Shown: piece by piece, positions 7,857-16,781 of the stretch | Position numbering within the stretch: position 1 is the stretch's first letter | How the letters are laid out: each line of letters opens with the position of its first letter | Assembly (NCBI RefSeq): GCF_010975035.1 | Contig: NZ_JAAIUV010000026.1 | Location: forward strand, 1-45,516 | Source: Neobacillus thermocopriae | GTDB taxonomy: Bacteria > Bacillota > Bacilli > Bacillales > Cytobacillaceae | Direction: 5' to 3' | DNA: 45,516 nucleotides | The notes under the pieces: generated by a model | What the model saw: only the letters and a program-made list of their open reading frames with translations | Databases searched by the model: none | What the model was told of the DNA's origin: nothing | Translations under genes and position numbers: made by a program

Positions 7857-8066
7857 GCAAAAGCACCCTGCCCAGCGGCGTATGACCTCCTCTCAAAAGC
7901 TATCGCTTTCGGTCATGCGATGTCAATGTTGCCGGAGCTTTCCTTGTGGTGGCCTCCAACTGAGATATAGGAAACACGATGGAGCCTAAAAAGATTCGAT
8001 GTTGACTTATCGTAAGGGAGGAGACCGAATGAGTATCGCCGCTTGGGGGGGAAGGAGCTAGTTCTG
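7857..8066 (+). repeat. Dispersed structured repeat, copy B (longest)
   Basis: The longest copy lies between the cysK promoter and the yacD terminator. Its ends are roughly inverted: CCCAGCGGCGTA (7871-7882) against TATCGCCGCTTGGG (8034-8047). A hairpin with arms CGTATGACC (7879-7887) and GGTCATGCG (7911-7919) encloses an inner hairpin AAAGC-TATC-GCTTT (7896-7909). CCTCCTC follows the left arm and a second CCTCCAAC lies downstream. It shares long near-identical stretches with copy C (GACCTCCTCTCAAAAGCTAT) and copy A. It has no transposase or credible reading frame; it is compatible with a MITE-like element or a structured RNA. Confidence 0.8.
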
Positions 8067-8090
8067 AAAAAAACTTTCTATCTTCATAAA

Positions 8091-8120
8091 AGAAAAACAC
8101 AGAAACTAATTCTGTGTTTT
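8091..8120 (-). terminator. Terminator of the coaX-hslO-yacD unit
   Basis: AAAACACAGAA/TTCTGTGTTTT is a perfect 11-bp stem with a 5-base loop, followed by T-rich sequence on the minus strand, just past the yacD stop codon. Confidence 0.9.
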
Positions 8121-8125
8121 ATCAA

Positions 8126-9013
8126 TTATTTTGTTTTTCCATAAAACCATTCGACTTTTGCCTCTTCCCAAAGAGTTTCTACAGATGCTGGTGTTTTCAT
8201 TTGTTCAAGGGCCATTTGCCTACGGATTTGACTTCGGACTTCCTTATACGAATAGTTCTTACCCTTTATTTTTTTCTCTAGCCATAACAATATATATCCG
8301 TCTTCTGTTTTAAAAGGTTTACTATAAGTTTTATTTTTTAACTTTTTTGCAATCTCGACATATTGGTCAGGATAACGTTTATCCCTTTCAGTAAGAAAAC
8401 CAATATCTCCGCCTTCATTCGCCGAGAACTCATCAATGGAGCGTTCCATCGCCAATGCTGAGAAACTTGAACCTTGAGACAGTTCCTTGTACGCATCTTC
8501 CGCTTCTTTTTTTGTTCTTACTACGATATGGGACAAATGATAAACATCGGGTATATTAAACAAATCTTTATGTTTGTCATAATATCCCTTTAATTCCTTC
8601 TCTGAAATGATAACGTCTTTTGTTAAAAGCTCCTCTAATATAAGGCTGTTACGAATTTGTTCCTTCCATTGTTTTTCGTCCGCAGCATTTTTTGATTCAA
8701 AAGATTGATTAGCTTGCAGAAGAAGAAATTCTCTGTCAATCTCTTGCTCTGATATGTTTATATTATTTTTTTTTGCCATGACCTGTATAACTTTATAGTT
8801 TATCAAATCCTTTAACACTTCTTTGCCGTACCTAGCTTCCAATTCGTTTAGCCACTTTTGTCGGGTGATGGATTGCTTCCCTACTGTTGCCACAACCTCA
8901 TCATTATGAAGTTCCCTATTTACACTATTTAATTTAAATAGAAAAAATACGATGGTTAAACAATTAAGGACGATAAGGCCAACAATGATCAACTGAAGCT
9001 GCTTTTTCCCCAA
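8126..9013 (-). CDS. yacD: Membrane-anchored parvulin-type peptidyl-prolyl isomerase (YacD, PrsA-like)
   Basis: Probable extracytoplasmic foldase. An N-terminal membrane helix at about residues 6-27 (LIIVGLIVLNCLTIVFFLF) is followed by a SurA/PrsA-like helical domain (WLNELEARYGKEVLKDLINYK). A parvulin rotamase domain follows at about 150-245, with LSHIVVRTKKEAEDAYKEL and GGDIGFLTERDKR, then a helical tail. No lipobox is present, since the cysteine follows Asn in VLNC, so it is likely an uncleaved membrane anchor rather than a lipoprotein like PrsA. The start is TTG (9011-9013) with GGGAG at good spacing. It follows hslO, as in B. subtilis. Client proteins are unknown. Confidence 0.9.
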   Translation of the reverse strand: MGKKQLQLIIVGLIVLNCLTIVFFLFKLNSVNRELHNDEVVATVGKQSITRQKWLNELEARYGKEVLKDLINYKVIQVMAKKNNINISEQEIDREFLLLQANQSFESKNAADEKQWKEQIRNSLILEELLTKDVIISEKELKGYYDKHKDLFNIPDVYHLSHIVVRTKKEAEDAYKELSQGSSFSALAMERSIDEFSANEGGDIGFLTERDKRYPDQYVEIAKKLKNKTYSKPFKTEDGYILLWLEKKIKGKNYSYKEVRSQIRRQMALEQMKTPASVETLWEEAKVEWFYGKTK

Positions 9014-9053
9014 CCTTTACTCCCCCAATACAAAAAGCCCTAGCGACTGTAAG

Positions 9054-9932
9054 CTATTTTGCTTCTTTTTTCAATTCTTCAAGTTCTTCTTTCGTAAAGA
9101 GGTATTTTTCATTACAGAAGTGGCAATGCGCTTCAGCTTTTCCTTCTTCCACAATTATTTCATTAATTTCCTTTGCACCTAACCCGACAATCGCATCGGC
9201 AAAACGTTCTTTAGAACACGTACATTGGAAACGAACTGGCAAAGTTTCTAAAATTTTTGCCTGCCCTTTACCAAATAGCTCATCCAGAATGTCTTCGGGA
9301 GTCAGACCACGTTCAATTAATTTAGAAATTGGCGGGATCGTTTTTAAACGTTCTTCCAATTGTGTAATAACTGCATCTTCAGCTCCAGGGAGAACCTGTA
9401 ATATAAAACCACCAGCCGCTAAGATAGTATCATCCGGATTCACTAATACTCCAACTCCAACGCTAGAAGGAACTTGTTCTGATGTCGCAAAATAATAAGT
9501 AAAGTCCTCACCTAACTCCCCTGAGACTAGCGGAACTTGACCAGAAAAGAAATCACGAAGCCCGATATCTTTTACAACTGATAGCATGCCTTCCGTCCCG
9601 ACCGCACGGCGAACATCAAGCTTTCCATGTTCGTTCGATTCAAAATCAACATGAGGATTGGTAACATAACCGCGGACTTCCCCCTTAGCATTCGCATCAA
9701 CAAGAATGGGGCCAATAGGTCCACCCCCATCAATTTTTATGGTCAGCTTTGCATCCCCTTTAAGCATTGCTCCCATCATTACCCCTGCGGTCATCGCGCG
9801 GCCTAGTGCAGCTGAAGCTGTGCGCCAGGTTTGATGACGAGATTGCGCCTCACTAATAGTTTCTGTTGTACGCACCGCATAAGCTCTAATCGTACCGTTA
9901 TAAGCAAGTGCTTTTACTAAATAATCCTTCAT
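9054..9932 (-). CDS. hslO: Redox-regulated chaperone Hsp33
   Basis: Hsp33 is a holdase activated by oxidative unfolding. The N-terminal domain contains [20 protein letters not shown] and [16 protein letters not shown]; the C-terminal zinc switch has four cysteines, CxC at 237/239 (QCTCSKERF) and CxxC at 270/273 (CHFCNEKY). The 292-residue length is standard. ATG 9930-9932 follows AAAGGGG. It sits between coaX and yacD in the same order as in B. subtilis. Confidence 0.96.
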   Translation of the reverse strand: MKDYLVKALAYNGTIRAYAVRTTETISEAQSRHQTWRTASAALGRAMTAGVMMGAMLKGDAKLTIKIDGGGPIGPILVDANAKGEVRGYVTNPHVDFESNEHGKLDVRRAVGTEGMLSVVKDIGLRDFFSGQVPLVSGELGEDFTYYFATSEQVPSSVGVGVLVNPDDTILAAGGFILQVLPGAEDAVITQLEERLKTIPPISKLIERGLTPEDILDELFGKGQAKILETLPVRFQCTCSKERFADAIVGLGAKEINEIIVEEGKAEAHCHFCNEKYLFTKEELEELKKEAK

Positions 9933-9965
9933 AATAAACCCCTTTCTTTATACTATTCCATTAGG

Positions 9966-10733
9966 TTAACCTACATTTCGCTTATAGATAAGTTGTAAGC
10001 CCTTTAATGTTAAAAATGGATCAACTACATCAATAACAGTAGATTCTTGTGCAATTAAAGCTGCAAGGCCACCTGTAGCAATAACAGTCGGCTTCTTTTC
10101 ACTCTGATCCATCATCCGTCTAACAATACCTTCAACCTGTCCTACATAGCCGTAGACAATACCTGCCTGCATCGCTGCCACGGTATTTTTTCCAATCACA
10201 CCCTCAGGACGAGCTATTTCAATCCTAGGGAGCTTGGCAGCTTTCGAATATAATGCTTCTGTTGAAATTCCCACACCAGGGGCAATGGCTCCACCCATGT
10301 ACTGGCGGTCTTCGTTCACATAACAATACGTGGTTGCCGTTCCAAAATCAACAATGATAAGTGGGCTACCGTATTCATGAATAGCGGCAACAGCATTAAC
10401 AATTCTGTCTGCCCCTACCTCTCTAGGATTTTCGTATTTAATATTTAAACCTGTTTTAATCCCAGGGCCAACAATGAGCGGCTTTATGTGAAAATATTTA
10501 TGGCACATTCTTTCTAAGGCAAACATAATTGGAGGGACCACAGATGAAATAATAATCCCTTTTATATCTGAAAGTGCCAGACCTGAATAATCAAATAATG
10601 CTTTGATGTTCATCCCAAACTCATCTTCTGTTCGGTTCCTACTTGTCTCTATGCGCCAATGATATCTCAATTCATCATTATCATAAACACCTAATACAAT
10701 GTTTGTATTTCCTACATCAATAACGAAAATCAA
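9966..10733 (-). CDS. coaX: Type III pantothenate kinase
   Basis: CoaX phosphorylates pantothenate, the first step of coenzyme A synthesis. It shows the ASKHA-fold phosphate motif [14 protein letters not shown] at the N-terminus, the ISSVVPP segment, [24 protein letters not shown] with the catalytic aspartate, and [11 protein letters not shown] and [11 protein letters not shown] choose the TTG at 10731-10733, giving [11 protein letters not shown], equivalent to B. subtilis [11 protein letters not shown]; the upstream GTG (10740-10742) would add three residues. The ribosome binding site is weak (GTGAG). It begins the coaX-hslO-yacD unit after the ftsH terminator. Confidence 0.95.
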   Translation of the reverse strand: MIFVIDVGNTNIVLGVYDNDELRYHWRIETSRNRTEDEFGMNIKALFDYSGLALSDIKGIIISSVVPPIMFALERMCHKYFHIKPLIVGPGIKTGLNIKYENPREVGADRIVNAVAAIHEYGSPLIIVDFGTATTYCYVNEDRQYMGGAIAPGVGISTEALYSKAAKLPRIEIARPEGVIGKNTVAAMQAGIVYGYVGQVEGIVRRMMDQSEKKPTVIATGGLAALIAQESTVIDVVDPFLTLKGLQLIYKRNVG

Positions 10734-10779
10734 ACCGATCACTCACTTCTACAGATTTTTCTTTTTTTAACATGGCAAC

Positions 10780-10788
10780 ATCATACCA
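10780..10788 (-). promoter_or_regulatory. Candidate extended -10 promoter of coaX
   Basis: Minus strand TGGTATGAT matches TGnTATGAT, with a poor -35 (TTTTCA) 17 bp upstream. It lies between the ftsH terminator and coaX, where a promoter is needed. Confidence 0.5.
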
Positions 10789-10803
10789 CATCTAATGGAA
10801 TAT

Positions 10804-10836
10804 GAAAAAAAAGAGTGCTTCAATGGAAGCACTCTT
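10804..10836 (-). terminator. Terminator of ftsH
   Basis: AAGAGTGCTTC/GAAGCACTCTT, an 11-bp perfect stem with a 4-base loop, followed on the minus strand by eight T. The stem begins within the ftsH stop codon. Confidence 0.93.
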
Positions 10837-12781
10837 ATTTAGACTCTATTTCATCGGATTTATCGGAAGTACCAGGTAAATCCTCATCTTTTTTCATATT
10901 AATTTTTACCTTCACATCATCTGCTTTTTTGGAAGGAGATTGAAAAGATTCTAGTTCAGCAGGATTTTCCGGTAATCGACCGTTTTCCACTAAATACCTA
11001 ATCTGCTCGGCATTCAATGTTTCCACTTCAAGAAGTGTTTTAGCAATCAGATCAAGCTTATCGCGATTTTCAGTAAGAATCTGCTTACATCTTTCATAAG
11101 ATTCTTTAATGATTCGCTGAATTTCTAAATCGATTTCATAAGCAATGGCATCTGAGTAATTTTGTTCATTGTGAAGATCACGGCCTAAGAATACTTGACC
11201 ACCTTGAGACTGGCCAAACTGCAACGGCCCAAGCTTTTCACTCATACCAAATTCTGTAACCATCCGACGCGCAATTCCAGTTGCACGCTGGAAGTCATTG
11301 TGTGCACCAGTGCTCACTTCACCGAAAACAATCTCTTCTGCGACACGACCGCCCAATAATCCGACAATTTTATCAAGCAATTCCGGCTTAGTCATAAAAT
11401 AGCGGTCCTCTTTCGGTAGCATAACTGCATAACCGCCGGCTTGACCGCGCGGAACAATGGTAACTTTATGAACCATTTCAGCCTCATCTAGTACCAAACC
11501 AATCACTGTATGACCAGCTTCATGGAAAGCAACAATGTTACGTTCTTTTTCGGAAATAACACGGCTCTTTTTCGCCGGTCCAGCAATAACACGGTCTGTA
11601 GCTTCATCAATATCGGACATATCAATTTTTTTCTTATTTTGACGAGCCGCAACTAAGGCAGCTTCGTTTAATAAATTTTCAAGATCAGCACCTGAGAAGC
11701 CAGGTGTACGCATAGCAATGTTCTTTAGATTAACCGATTCATCTAAAGGTTTATTGCGGGCATGAACCTTTAGAACTGCCTCACGTCCATTAACATCAGG
11801 ACGGTCAACAGTAATTTGACGGTCAAATCGTCCAGGTCGTAACAATGCAGGGTCTAGAATATCTGGACGGTTAGTTGCTGCAATAATAATGATGCCTTCA
11901 TTTGCACCAAAACCATCCATTTCAACTAACAATTGGTTTAATGTTTGCTCACGTTCATCATGACCGCCACCAAGGCCGGCACCGCGTTGGCGCCCTACCG
12001 CGTCAATCTCGTCAATAAAAATAATACAAGGTGCATTTTTCTTTGCATTTTCAAATAAATCCCGAACTCGGGATGCACCGACCCCAACAAACATTTCTAC
12101 GAAATCTGAACCACTAATAGAGAAGAACGGTACACCTGCTTCACCAGCAACCGCACGAGCTAGTAAAGTTTTACCCGTTCCAGGAGGTCCTACCAATAAC
12201 ACCCCTTTTGGAATGCGTGCACCTAGTTCTGCAAATTTCCGAGGGTCCTTTAAAAACTCAACAACTTCAACCAATTCCGCTTTTTCTTCATCCGCACCAG
12301 CTACATCTCTAAAACGAACCTTTTTCTTATCGTCGTTATAAAGCCTAGCTTTGGATTTTCCAAAATTCATTACTCGACTGCCGCCGCCTTGGGCTTGGTT
12401 AAGTAAGAAGAAAAATAAAATAAAAATAATCACAAACGGAATAATTGAGGTAAAAAAGGTAACCCAGCCGCTTGTTTCTTTAGCAGGCATGACTTCCACT
12501 TTGGAATCAGCATTTTGGATACTGTCTAGGATTCTCTCGCTGTTAGGAATATATGTGATAAACTTTTTGTCATTTTCTTCAAGCACACCGCGAACTTCAA
12601 AAACGCCTCGTTCCGGCTGCATAGAAAATGATTTAACCTTTCCATTTTCCAATTCCTGTACAAATTTATCATATGAAATATGATCGGTAGGCTCATTACT
12701 ACCGTTAAAGAAACTTACAACGCCAATAATGACTAAAAATATTAATAAATAAAAGATGGTATTACGGAAAATCCGATTCAT
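10835..12781 (-). CDS. ftsH: ATP-dependent zinc metalloprotease FtsH
   Basis: Membrane AAA+ protease that degrades misfolded membrane proteins and regulators. The 648-residue protein has two N-terminal membrane helices (about residues 8-25 and 107-127) around an external domain. The AAA domain follows, with Walker [14 protein letters not shown], Walker [16 protein letters not shown] and the second region of homology [19 protein letters not shown]. The peptidase domain has the zinc motif HEAGH near residue 420. The C-terminal tail is acidic and low-complexity, as in Bacillus homologues. The start ATG 12779-12781 follows GGGAGGAGG. It has its own promoter downstream of hprT and its own terminator. 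Confidence 0.97.
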   Translation of the reverse strand: MNRIFRNTIFYLLIFLVIIGVVSFFNGSNEPTDHISYDKFVQELENGKVKSFSMQPERGVFEVRGVLEENDKKFITYIPNSERILDSIQNADSKVEVMPAKETSGWVTFFTSIIPFVIIFILFFFLLNQAQGGGSRVMNFGKSKARLYNDDKKKVRFRDVAGADEEKAELVEVVEFLKDPRKFAELGARIPKGVLLVGPPGTGKTLLARAVAGEAGVPFFSISGSDFVEMFVGVGASRVRDLFENAKKNAPCIIFIDEIDAVGRQRGAGLGGGHDEREQTLNQLLVEMDGFGANEGIIIIAATNRPDILDPALLRPGRFDRQITVDRPDVNGREAVLKVHARNKPLDESVNLKNIAMRTPGFSGADLENLLNEAALVAARQNKKKIDMSDIDEATDRVIAGPAKKSRVISEKERNIVAFHEAGHTVIGLVLDEAEMVHKVTIVPRGQAGGYAVMLPKEDRYFMTKPELLDKIVGLLGGRVAEEIVFGEVSTGAHNDFQRATGIARRMVTEFGMSEKLGPLQFGQSQGGQVFLGRDLHNEQNYSDAIAYEIDLEIQRIIKESYERCKQILTENRDKLDLIAKTLLEVETLNAEQIRYLVENGRLPENPAELESFQSPSKKADDVKVKINMKKDEDLPGTSDKSDEIESK

Positions 12782-12816
12782 CTCTTACCTCCTCCCGCAT
12801 AAACAAACTATATTAA

Positions 12817-12846
12817 ATAGTATCATAGAAAATCTTGCTAATTCAA
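12817..12846 (-). promoter_or_regulatory. ftsH promoter (sigma-A)
   Basis: Minus strand: -35 TTGAAT (12841-12846), 18-bp spacer, -10 TACTAT (12817-12822) with the extended TG (TGATACTAT). Confidence 0.65.
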
Positions 12847-12894
12847 GGAATTACCACTCGTACAGGATTTGTAGATGGAAGGCAGCAATTTATA

Positions 12895-13437
12895 CTACTT
12901 GCTGTATACTTCCGGTTTTAATACACCGATATACGGAAGGTTTCTGTATTTTTCCTGATAATCCAAGCCATATCCGACCACAAACGCGTCCGGAACAATA
13001 AAACCAACATAATCAGCCTGAATATCGCTTTTTCTTCCACTTGGTTTATCAAGTAAAGTCACGATTTTAATGGATTTTGCTTTCCGATAACGGAATAAAT
13101 CAACTAAATAACTTAAAGTCAGCCCACTATCAATAATATCCTCAATAATAAGAATATCTCTTCCTTCAACAGATGTATCTAAATCCTTAAGAATTTTTAC
13201 TTCTCCTGAGGAAACCATTGCATTTCCATAACTAGATACATCCATAAAATCCATTTCCAAGTAACAATCCATACGCTTTAATAAATCAGCCATAAATGGC
13301 ATTGCACCCTTAAGAACACCAACAGCAAGAGGAAAACGATCCTTATACTCTTCTGTTAATTGTGCTGCTAACTCCTTTATTTTATTCTGAATTTCCTCTT
13401 CAGAAACTAATACCTTTTCAATATCTTGGTTCATCAT
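12895..13437 (-). CDS. hprT: Hypoxanthine-guanine phosphoribosyltransferase
   Basis: Purine salvage enzyme making IMP and GMP from hypoxanthine or guanine plus PRPP. The 180-residue protein carries [15 protein letters not shown], the flexible-loop [15 protein letters not shown], the PRPP signature [15 protein letters not shown] near residues 94-108, and [19 protein letters not shown] with LPYIGVL at the end. AGGGGG precedes the start; two tandem ATGs (13435-13437, 13432-13434) are possible. It lies 20 bp after tilS and is probably co-transcribed with it. The tilS-hprT-ftsH order is conserved in Bacillus. Confidence 0.96.
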   Translation of the reverse strand: MMNQDIEKVLVSEEEIQNKIKELAAQLTEEYKDRFPLAVGVLKGAMPFMADLLKRMDCYLEMDFMDVSSYGNAMVSSGEVKILKDLDTSVEGRDILIIEDIIDSGLTLSYLVDLFRYRKAKSIKIVTLLDKPSGRKSDIQADYVGFIVPDAFVVGYGLDYQEKYRNLPYIGVLKPEVYSK

Positions 13438-13457
13438 TTATTTATCCCCCTAGATGA

Positions 13458-14843
13458 TCATTGCTTATATGTGATTATTAAATAATGATTAGCTGATTTT
13501 TCTGTTCCTTCGAACGAAGATTTCTTTAAGCCAGGAAGCCAAATAATAGAGCCATCACCATTAGTAATGACAGGCCATTCATCTCGCTCAGAAAGCGGGA
13601 TTTTTTGATCGATAAAGATATCTTTTATCTTTTTAGTCCCTTTCATCCCTTTTAATGTCATCCGATCTCCGGGCTTTCGTGTTCGAATAATGATAGGCCA
13701 TTTAATCTTTTCTGCATTAAAGATCGCTTGATTTGGATGTATCCCTTGCAACCCCTGACTATTATATTGTATATGAATGACTGCTTCATTAGGCAGTGCG
13801 ACCGACCCCGGTTCTTTTAATTCAAAATAATACTCTTTTTCCTTAAATTGGTGGAACTGAAAGGTTAAATCCAGATATGAGCGTATAACCCTCAAATTAT
13901 TAGGAAAATAGAGCTCACCAGACGGTCCTCCATAATGGATTAAGTAAAAAATTTGATCAATATGTACGGCAGATAGTTCTGCTGTTTTCTCACGGTAAAG
14001 ATAGTTTAATATTAGTTGAATCCCTCTTCTTTGTAAAGGTAAAGGCAAACTAAGGAGTTCCTGTATGTTAATCGTAATTTTTTGCTTTTCCCTTATTTTC
14101 ATTACTTTATTCATTTTTTCTTTTGTTAATTCCTGAAGAAAAATTTCATCTATTTGTAGTTCTTCACTAAAGCGCTGAAAGTGTTCATGAACTTTATGGT
14201 TCTCCGACTTTAAAAATGGAAGGACTTCATGCCGAAATCGATTTCGGCTATAGATACCTTTCTTATTGCTTGGATCCATCCTCGGTGTAAGTTGATGTTT
14301 TTTGCAATACTCAAGAATTTCATCTTTGGTTAAACAAAGGAAAGGGCGAAATAAGGTACCAGAATGAAAGGATCTTGAAAATGGGATCCCTGCTCTTGCA
14401 GCTCCAGTACTCCCTCTTGTCAGCCTCATCAGCACTGTCTCGATTTGATCATCACCATGATGTCCCAGTGCCAAGAAGGTGGATTGATATTTATCCATTA
14501 CCTTACCGTAAAAATCATATCTTGCTTCTCTGGCCGCAATTTGTGCGCTTTTTCCTTCTGCTTCCATAATTTCTGCCACATGAATCCTAGCCATTTCAAA
14601 AGGAATCTCGTATTGTTCACAAAAACGCTTGACAAATAATGCATCTTCAAAAGATTCTTTACCACGAAACATGTGATCTACGTGTGCAGCTATAATTGTA
14701 AGATTTCTCTTCCCTCTCTCTTTTTGTAAATAGTAAAGTAGCGCCAATGAGTCTGGCCCTCCTGAAACACCTACGACAATTTTCATGTTTTCAAGCTGAA
14801 AACAATGACGCTTTAGGAAGGCCTCGACCTTTGCTTCTAACAT
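13458..14843 (-). CDS. tilS: tRNA(Ile)-lysidine synthetase
   Basis: TilS converts C34 of tRNA-Ile(CAU) to lysidine, changing both codon and amino acid identity; it is essential. The PP-loop ATPase motif GVSGGPDSLALLYYL is at residues 25-39 and is followed by AAHVDHMFRG, ALGHHGDDQIETVLMRL, STGAARAGIPF and RNRFRHEVLPFL. Residues ~210-460 form the TilS substrate-binding and C-terminal domains, ending with TRKPGDRMTLKGMKGTKKIKD and FIDQKIPLSERDEWPV. At 461 residues it is typical for Bacillus. It follows yabT and overlaps no neighbour. Confidence 0.96.
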   Translation of the reverse strand: MLEAKVEAFLKRHCFQLENMKIVVGVSGGPDSLALLYYLQKERGKRNLTIIAAHVDHMFRGKESFEDALFVKRFCEQYEIPFEMARIHVAEIMEAEGKSAQIAAREARYDFYGKVMDKYQSTFLALGHHGDDQIETVLMRLTRGSTGAARAGIPFSRSFHSGTLFRPFLCLTKDEILEYCKKHQLTPRMDPSNKKGIYSRNRFRHEVLPFLKSENHKVHEHFQRFSEELQIDEIFLQELTKEKMNKVMKIREKQKITINIQELLSLPLPLQRRGIQLILNYLYREKTAELSAVHIDQIFYLIHYGGPSGELYFPNNLRVIRSYLDLTFQFHQFKEKEYYFELKEPGSVALPNEAVIHIQYNSQGLQGIHPNQAIFNAEKIKWPIIIRTRKPGDRMTLKGMKGTKKIKDIFIDQKIPLSERDEWPVITNGDGSIIWLPGLKKSSFEGTEKSANHYLIITYKQ

Positions 14844-14972
14844 GTGAATACACTCTTTCCTTGAATCTTCATTATTTAGAATACCATTTATTATAACTTG
14901 CTATCAAAATATTGGCTTTCTAAAATATATGGGATTTCTTTCATACGAATTAGCAGTAAAAAAGTTTCATTA

Positions 14973-15986
14973 TCACATTAATTTCATAAATATATACAAG
15001 CCATAACATACGCACAACACCATTCCGATAAGAAAAAATTCCATTAATCCACTCTTTCTCTTTTTCTTACGATAATCCTGTCGGCTGAGAGACGGATGAT
15101 GGATGTTAAAACTTTTCTGTATTGTCTGTTTCATTGGTCGGGTCATTGCTTGTTTATTGCCTAAAGAAACATCTTTTGGACTATTGTTTATGATTGCTAA
15201 TAAATCTCTCCTCATTTGACTTGCTGAGGAATAATGTCCTTGAAGCGCCTTTAAAAGCATTGGCTCATACCGTTTTAATTCCGGTTTTTGTCGAATTGCT
15301 TCTTTAAGCTGTTTGATTCCTCCTGTTGTTTTATTGAATCGTTTAGGATAAACGGTGTTAATCATAATCATCGCAGTGGCAAACAAATCATAACTCACCT
15401 CTGCCTTTCTTGACCCCAATCCCCAATAACCTCGGTCATAAAACTCGGTAAATTCTTTAATTGCTCTTCCCTGAATAGTCGTTCCTCCGACATCAATGCA
15501 TCTAATTTTAGGAGGCGGTCCAGTGACAATTAAGTTTTCTGGTTTTAAATCGCCAAAAACCCAGCCCTTTTCATGCATTTTATCTAAATCACTTAATAAC
15601 TGTAAAAATAAAATAGGTGTCCATACACTTCCATTTTCTTGAATAAATGTAAGTAAATCAGGTCCTTTTATATACTCCATTGCATAGAAGGAAATACGAA
15701 CCTGATTTGTTTGCCAATCATCTACATCAAACAAAGAAGGTCCTAGGGCTGACCCCTGGACCTTTGCAAAAGATTTTAATACATTTACCTCAGAGGTGAT
15801 GGACATACTATTATCACTCATTTTCAAAGCGACTTGAGTGTTATTATGCTTAGCAAGGTAGACCACCCCATTTGCTCCAAATCCCAATTCCTTCAGTATC
15901 TTATATTGATTGCCATGCCATCTCCCTTTTATTATCGTTCCAGGACTAACCTTACATTGATTCTTCCAAGTATGATTCATCATCAT
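14973..15986 (-). CDS. yabT: Sporulation serine/threonine protein kinase YabT
   Basis: Hanks-type kinase lacking an extracellular sensor; the B. subtilis homologue acts in sporulation and phosphorylates RecA. The glycine loop LGFGANGVVYLAKH lies near residues 33-46, the ATP lysine is in QVALKMS, the catalytic loop is GDLKPENLIV with Gly in place of the usual HR before D, and the metal-binding segment is IDVGG instead of DFG. A basic segment (RKKKRKSG) precedes one C-terminal membrane helix (about 311-333) ending at KLM. AAGGAG lies 11 bases before a run of three ATG codons. The gene overlaps the end of yabS by 35 bp, so the two are coupled. Confidence 0.93.
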   Translation of the reverse strand: MMMNHTWKNQCKVSPGTIIKGRWHGNQYKILKELGFGANGVVYLAKHNNTQVALKMSDNSMSITSEVNVLKSFAKVQGSALGPSLFDVDDWQTNQVRISFYAMEYIKGPDLLTFIQENGSVWTPILFLQLLSDLDKMHEKGWVFGDLKPENLIVTGPPPKIRCIDVGGTTIQGRAIKEFTEFYDRGYWGLGSRKAEVSYDLFATAMIMINTVYPKRFNKTTGGIKQLKEAIRQKPELKRYEPMLLKALQGHYSSASQMRRDLLAIINNSPKDVSLGNKQAMTRPMKQTIQKSFNIHHPSLSRQDYRKKKRKSGLMEFFLIGMVLCVCYGLYIFMKLM

Positions 15987-16689
15987 TTGTTAAATAGCTC
16001 CTTAATGACCGTTTTTGGTTAAACGAGGATAAGGCAGCCCTTATTGCCGGTCCAGTAGGGGTAATTCCTCCCGTAGACAGTTTCGAAAATATACTTGTCA
16101 AGTTTTGTAAGTTTGGCGTCCAATTAAGTAATTTTTCGACATCATTCTTTTTCCCAGGAAATACGAAAACAGCAAATTGATTTTCCCCTGTTCGGGCATT
16201 TAAACTTAACGACAGATCCAATAAAGCTTCCTTTACAGTTGGTAGCTTGTGTTTCATGCTTGCACTGGTGTCGACAAGAATCAACACATCCAATTCGACA
16301 GTTTCCCCTAACTCATCAACAACTTCCATTACCTCGCCTCTTTTTTCTGGAGGGAGATCTTCCATCGTTTGCGAGCGCCCCAAAATTTGCTGTAATTCTC
16401 TGTTTACAACCCCTTGTATGGTTTGATTCATTGCCTTTTTTGTCACCATTTGCACAGTTTGAGAAAGCTGCTGCGCATACACTATTTGGCTGACCCCTCC
16501 ACCGGCCATCGCAATTCCTTCAATTTCAGCCATACCTTTTTCATCAATGACATCATGTTCCATGACACCGATCACATTAACTGTAATTCCTTGTTCTTTA
16601 GCAAGAGCCGCCATAGCAATTGGATCTTCACCATGATTAGAGCAACCATCCGTTATTAATAAAATTTGACGAATTTTCCCTGTATACAT
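15952..16689 (-). CDS. yabS: VWA-domain protein YabS
   Basis: Contains two von Willebrand A-like regions. The first opens with RQILLITDGCSNHGEDPIAMAALAKEQ near the N-terminus. The second, from about residue 130, has the metal-site motif DVLILVDTSASMKHKLPTVKEAL (DxSxS) and the later GGITPTGPAIRAAL. The start is ATG 16687-16689 (MYTGKIRQ) with GGAGGG seven bases upstream, matching the B. subtilis protein. That binding site lies in the 3' arm of a 9-bp stem (16697-16740). The B. subtilis gene is expressed in sporulation with yabT; the molecular role is unknown. The 3' end overlaps yabT. Confidence 0.92.
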   Translation of the reverse strand: MYTGKIRQILLITDGCSNHGEDPIAMAALAKEQGITVNVIGVMEHDVIDEKGMAEIEGIAMAGGGVSQIVYAQQLSQTVQMVTKKAMNQTIQGVVNRELQQILGRSQTMEDLPPEKRGEVMEVVDELGETVELDVLILVDTSASMKHKLPTVKEALLDLSLSLNARTGENQFAVFVFPGKKNDVEKLLNWTPNLQNLTSIFSKLSTGGITPTGPAIRAALSSFNQKRSLRSYLTNDDESYLEESM

Positions 16690-16696
16690 TACTCGT

Positions 16697-16740
16697 CCCT
16701 CCACACATCATATTGGTACCATTTTCGACGTTGTGGAGGG
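16697..16740 (-). promoter_or_regulatory. Hairpin covering the yabS ribosome binding site
   Basis: CCCTCCACA (16697-16705 on +) and TGTGGAGGG (16732-16740) are perfectly complementary over 9 bp, with a 26-base loop containing GGTACC. On the minus strand the arm next to yabS holds its Shine-Dalgarno GGAGGG, so the fold would mask it. No T run follows on the minus strand, so it is not a standard spoIIE terminator. Confidence 0.5.
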
Positions 16741-16781
16741 GTTTTATACATAATTGGCCTGTATTTACATAAAATAGTCCA

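Noticed and set aside
7900..8100. 66-codon minus-strand frame inside repeat copy B
   Set aside because: The other two copies do not keep the frame, it starts inside a terminator region, and the composition looks random.
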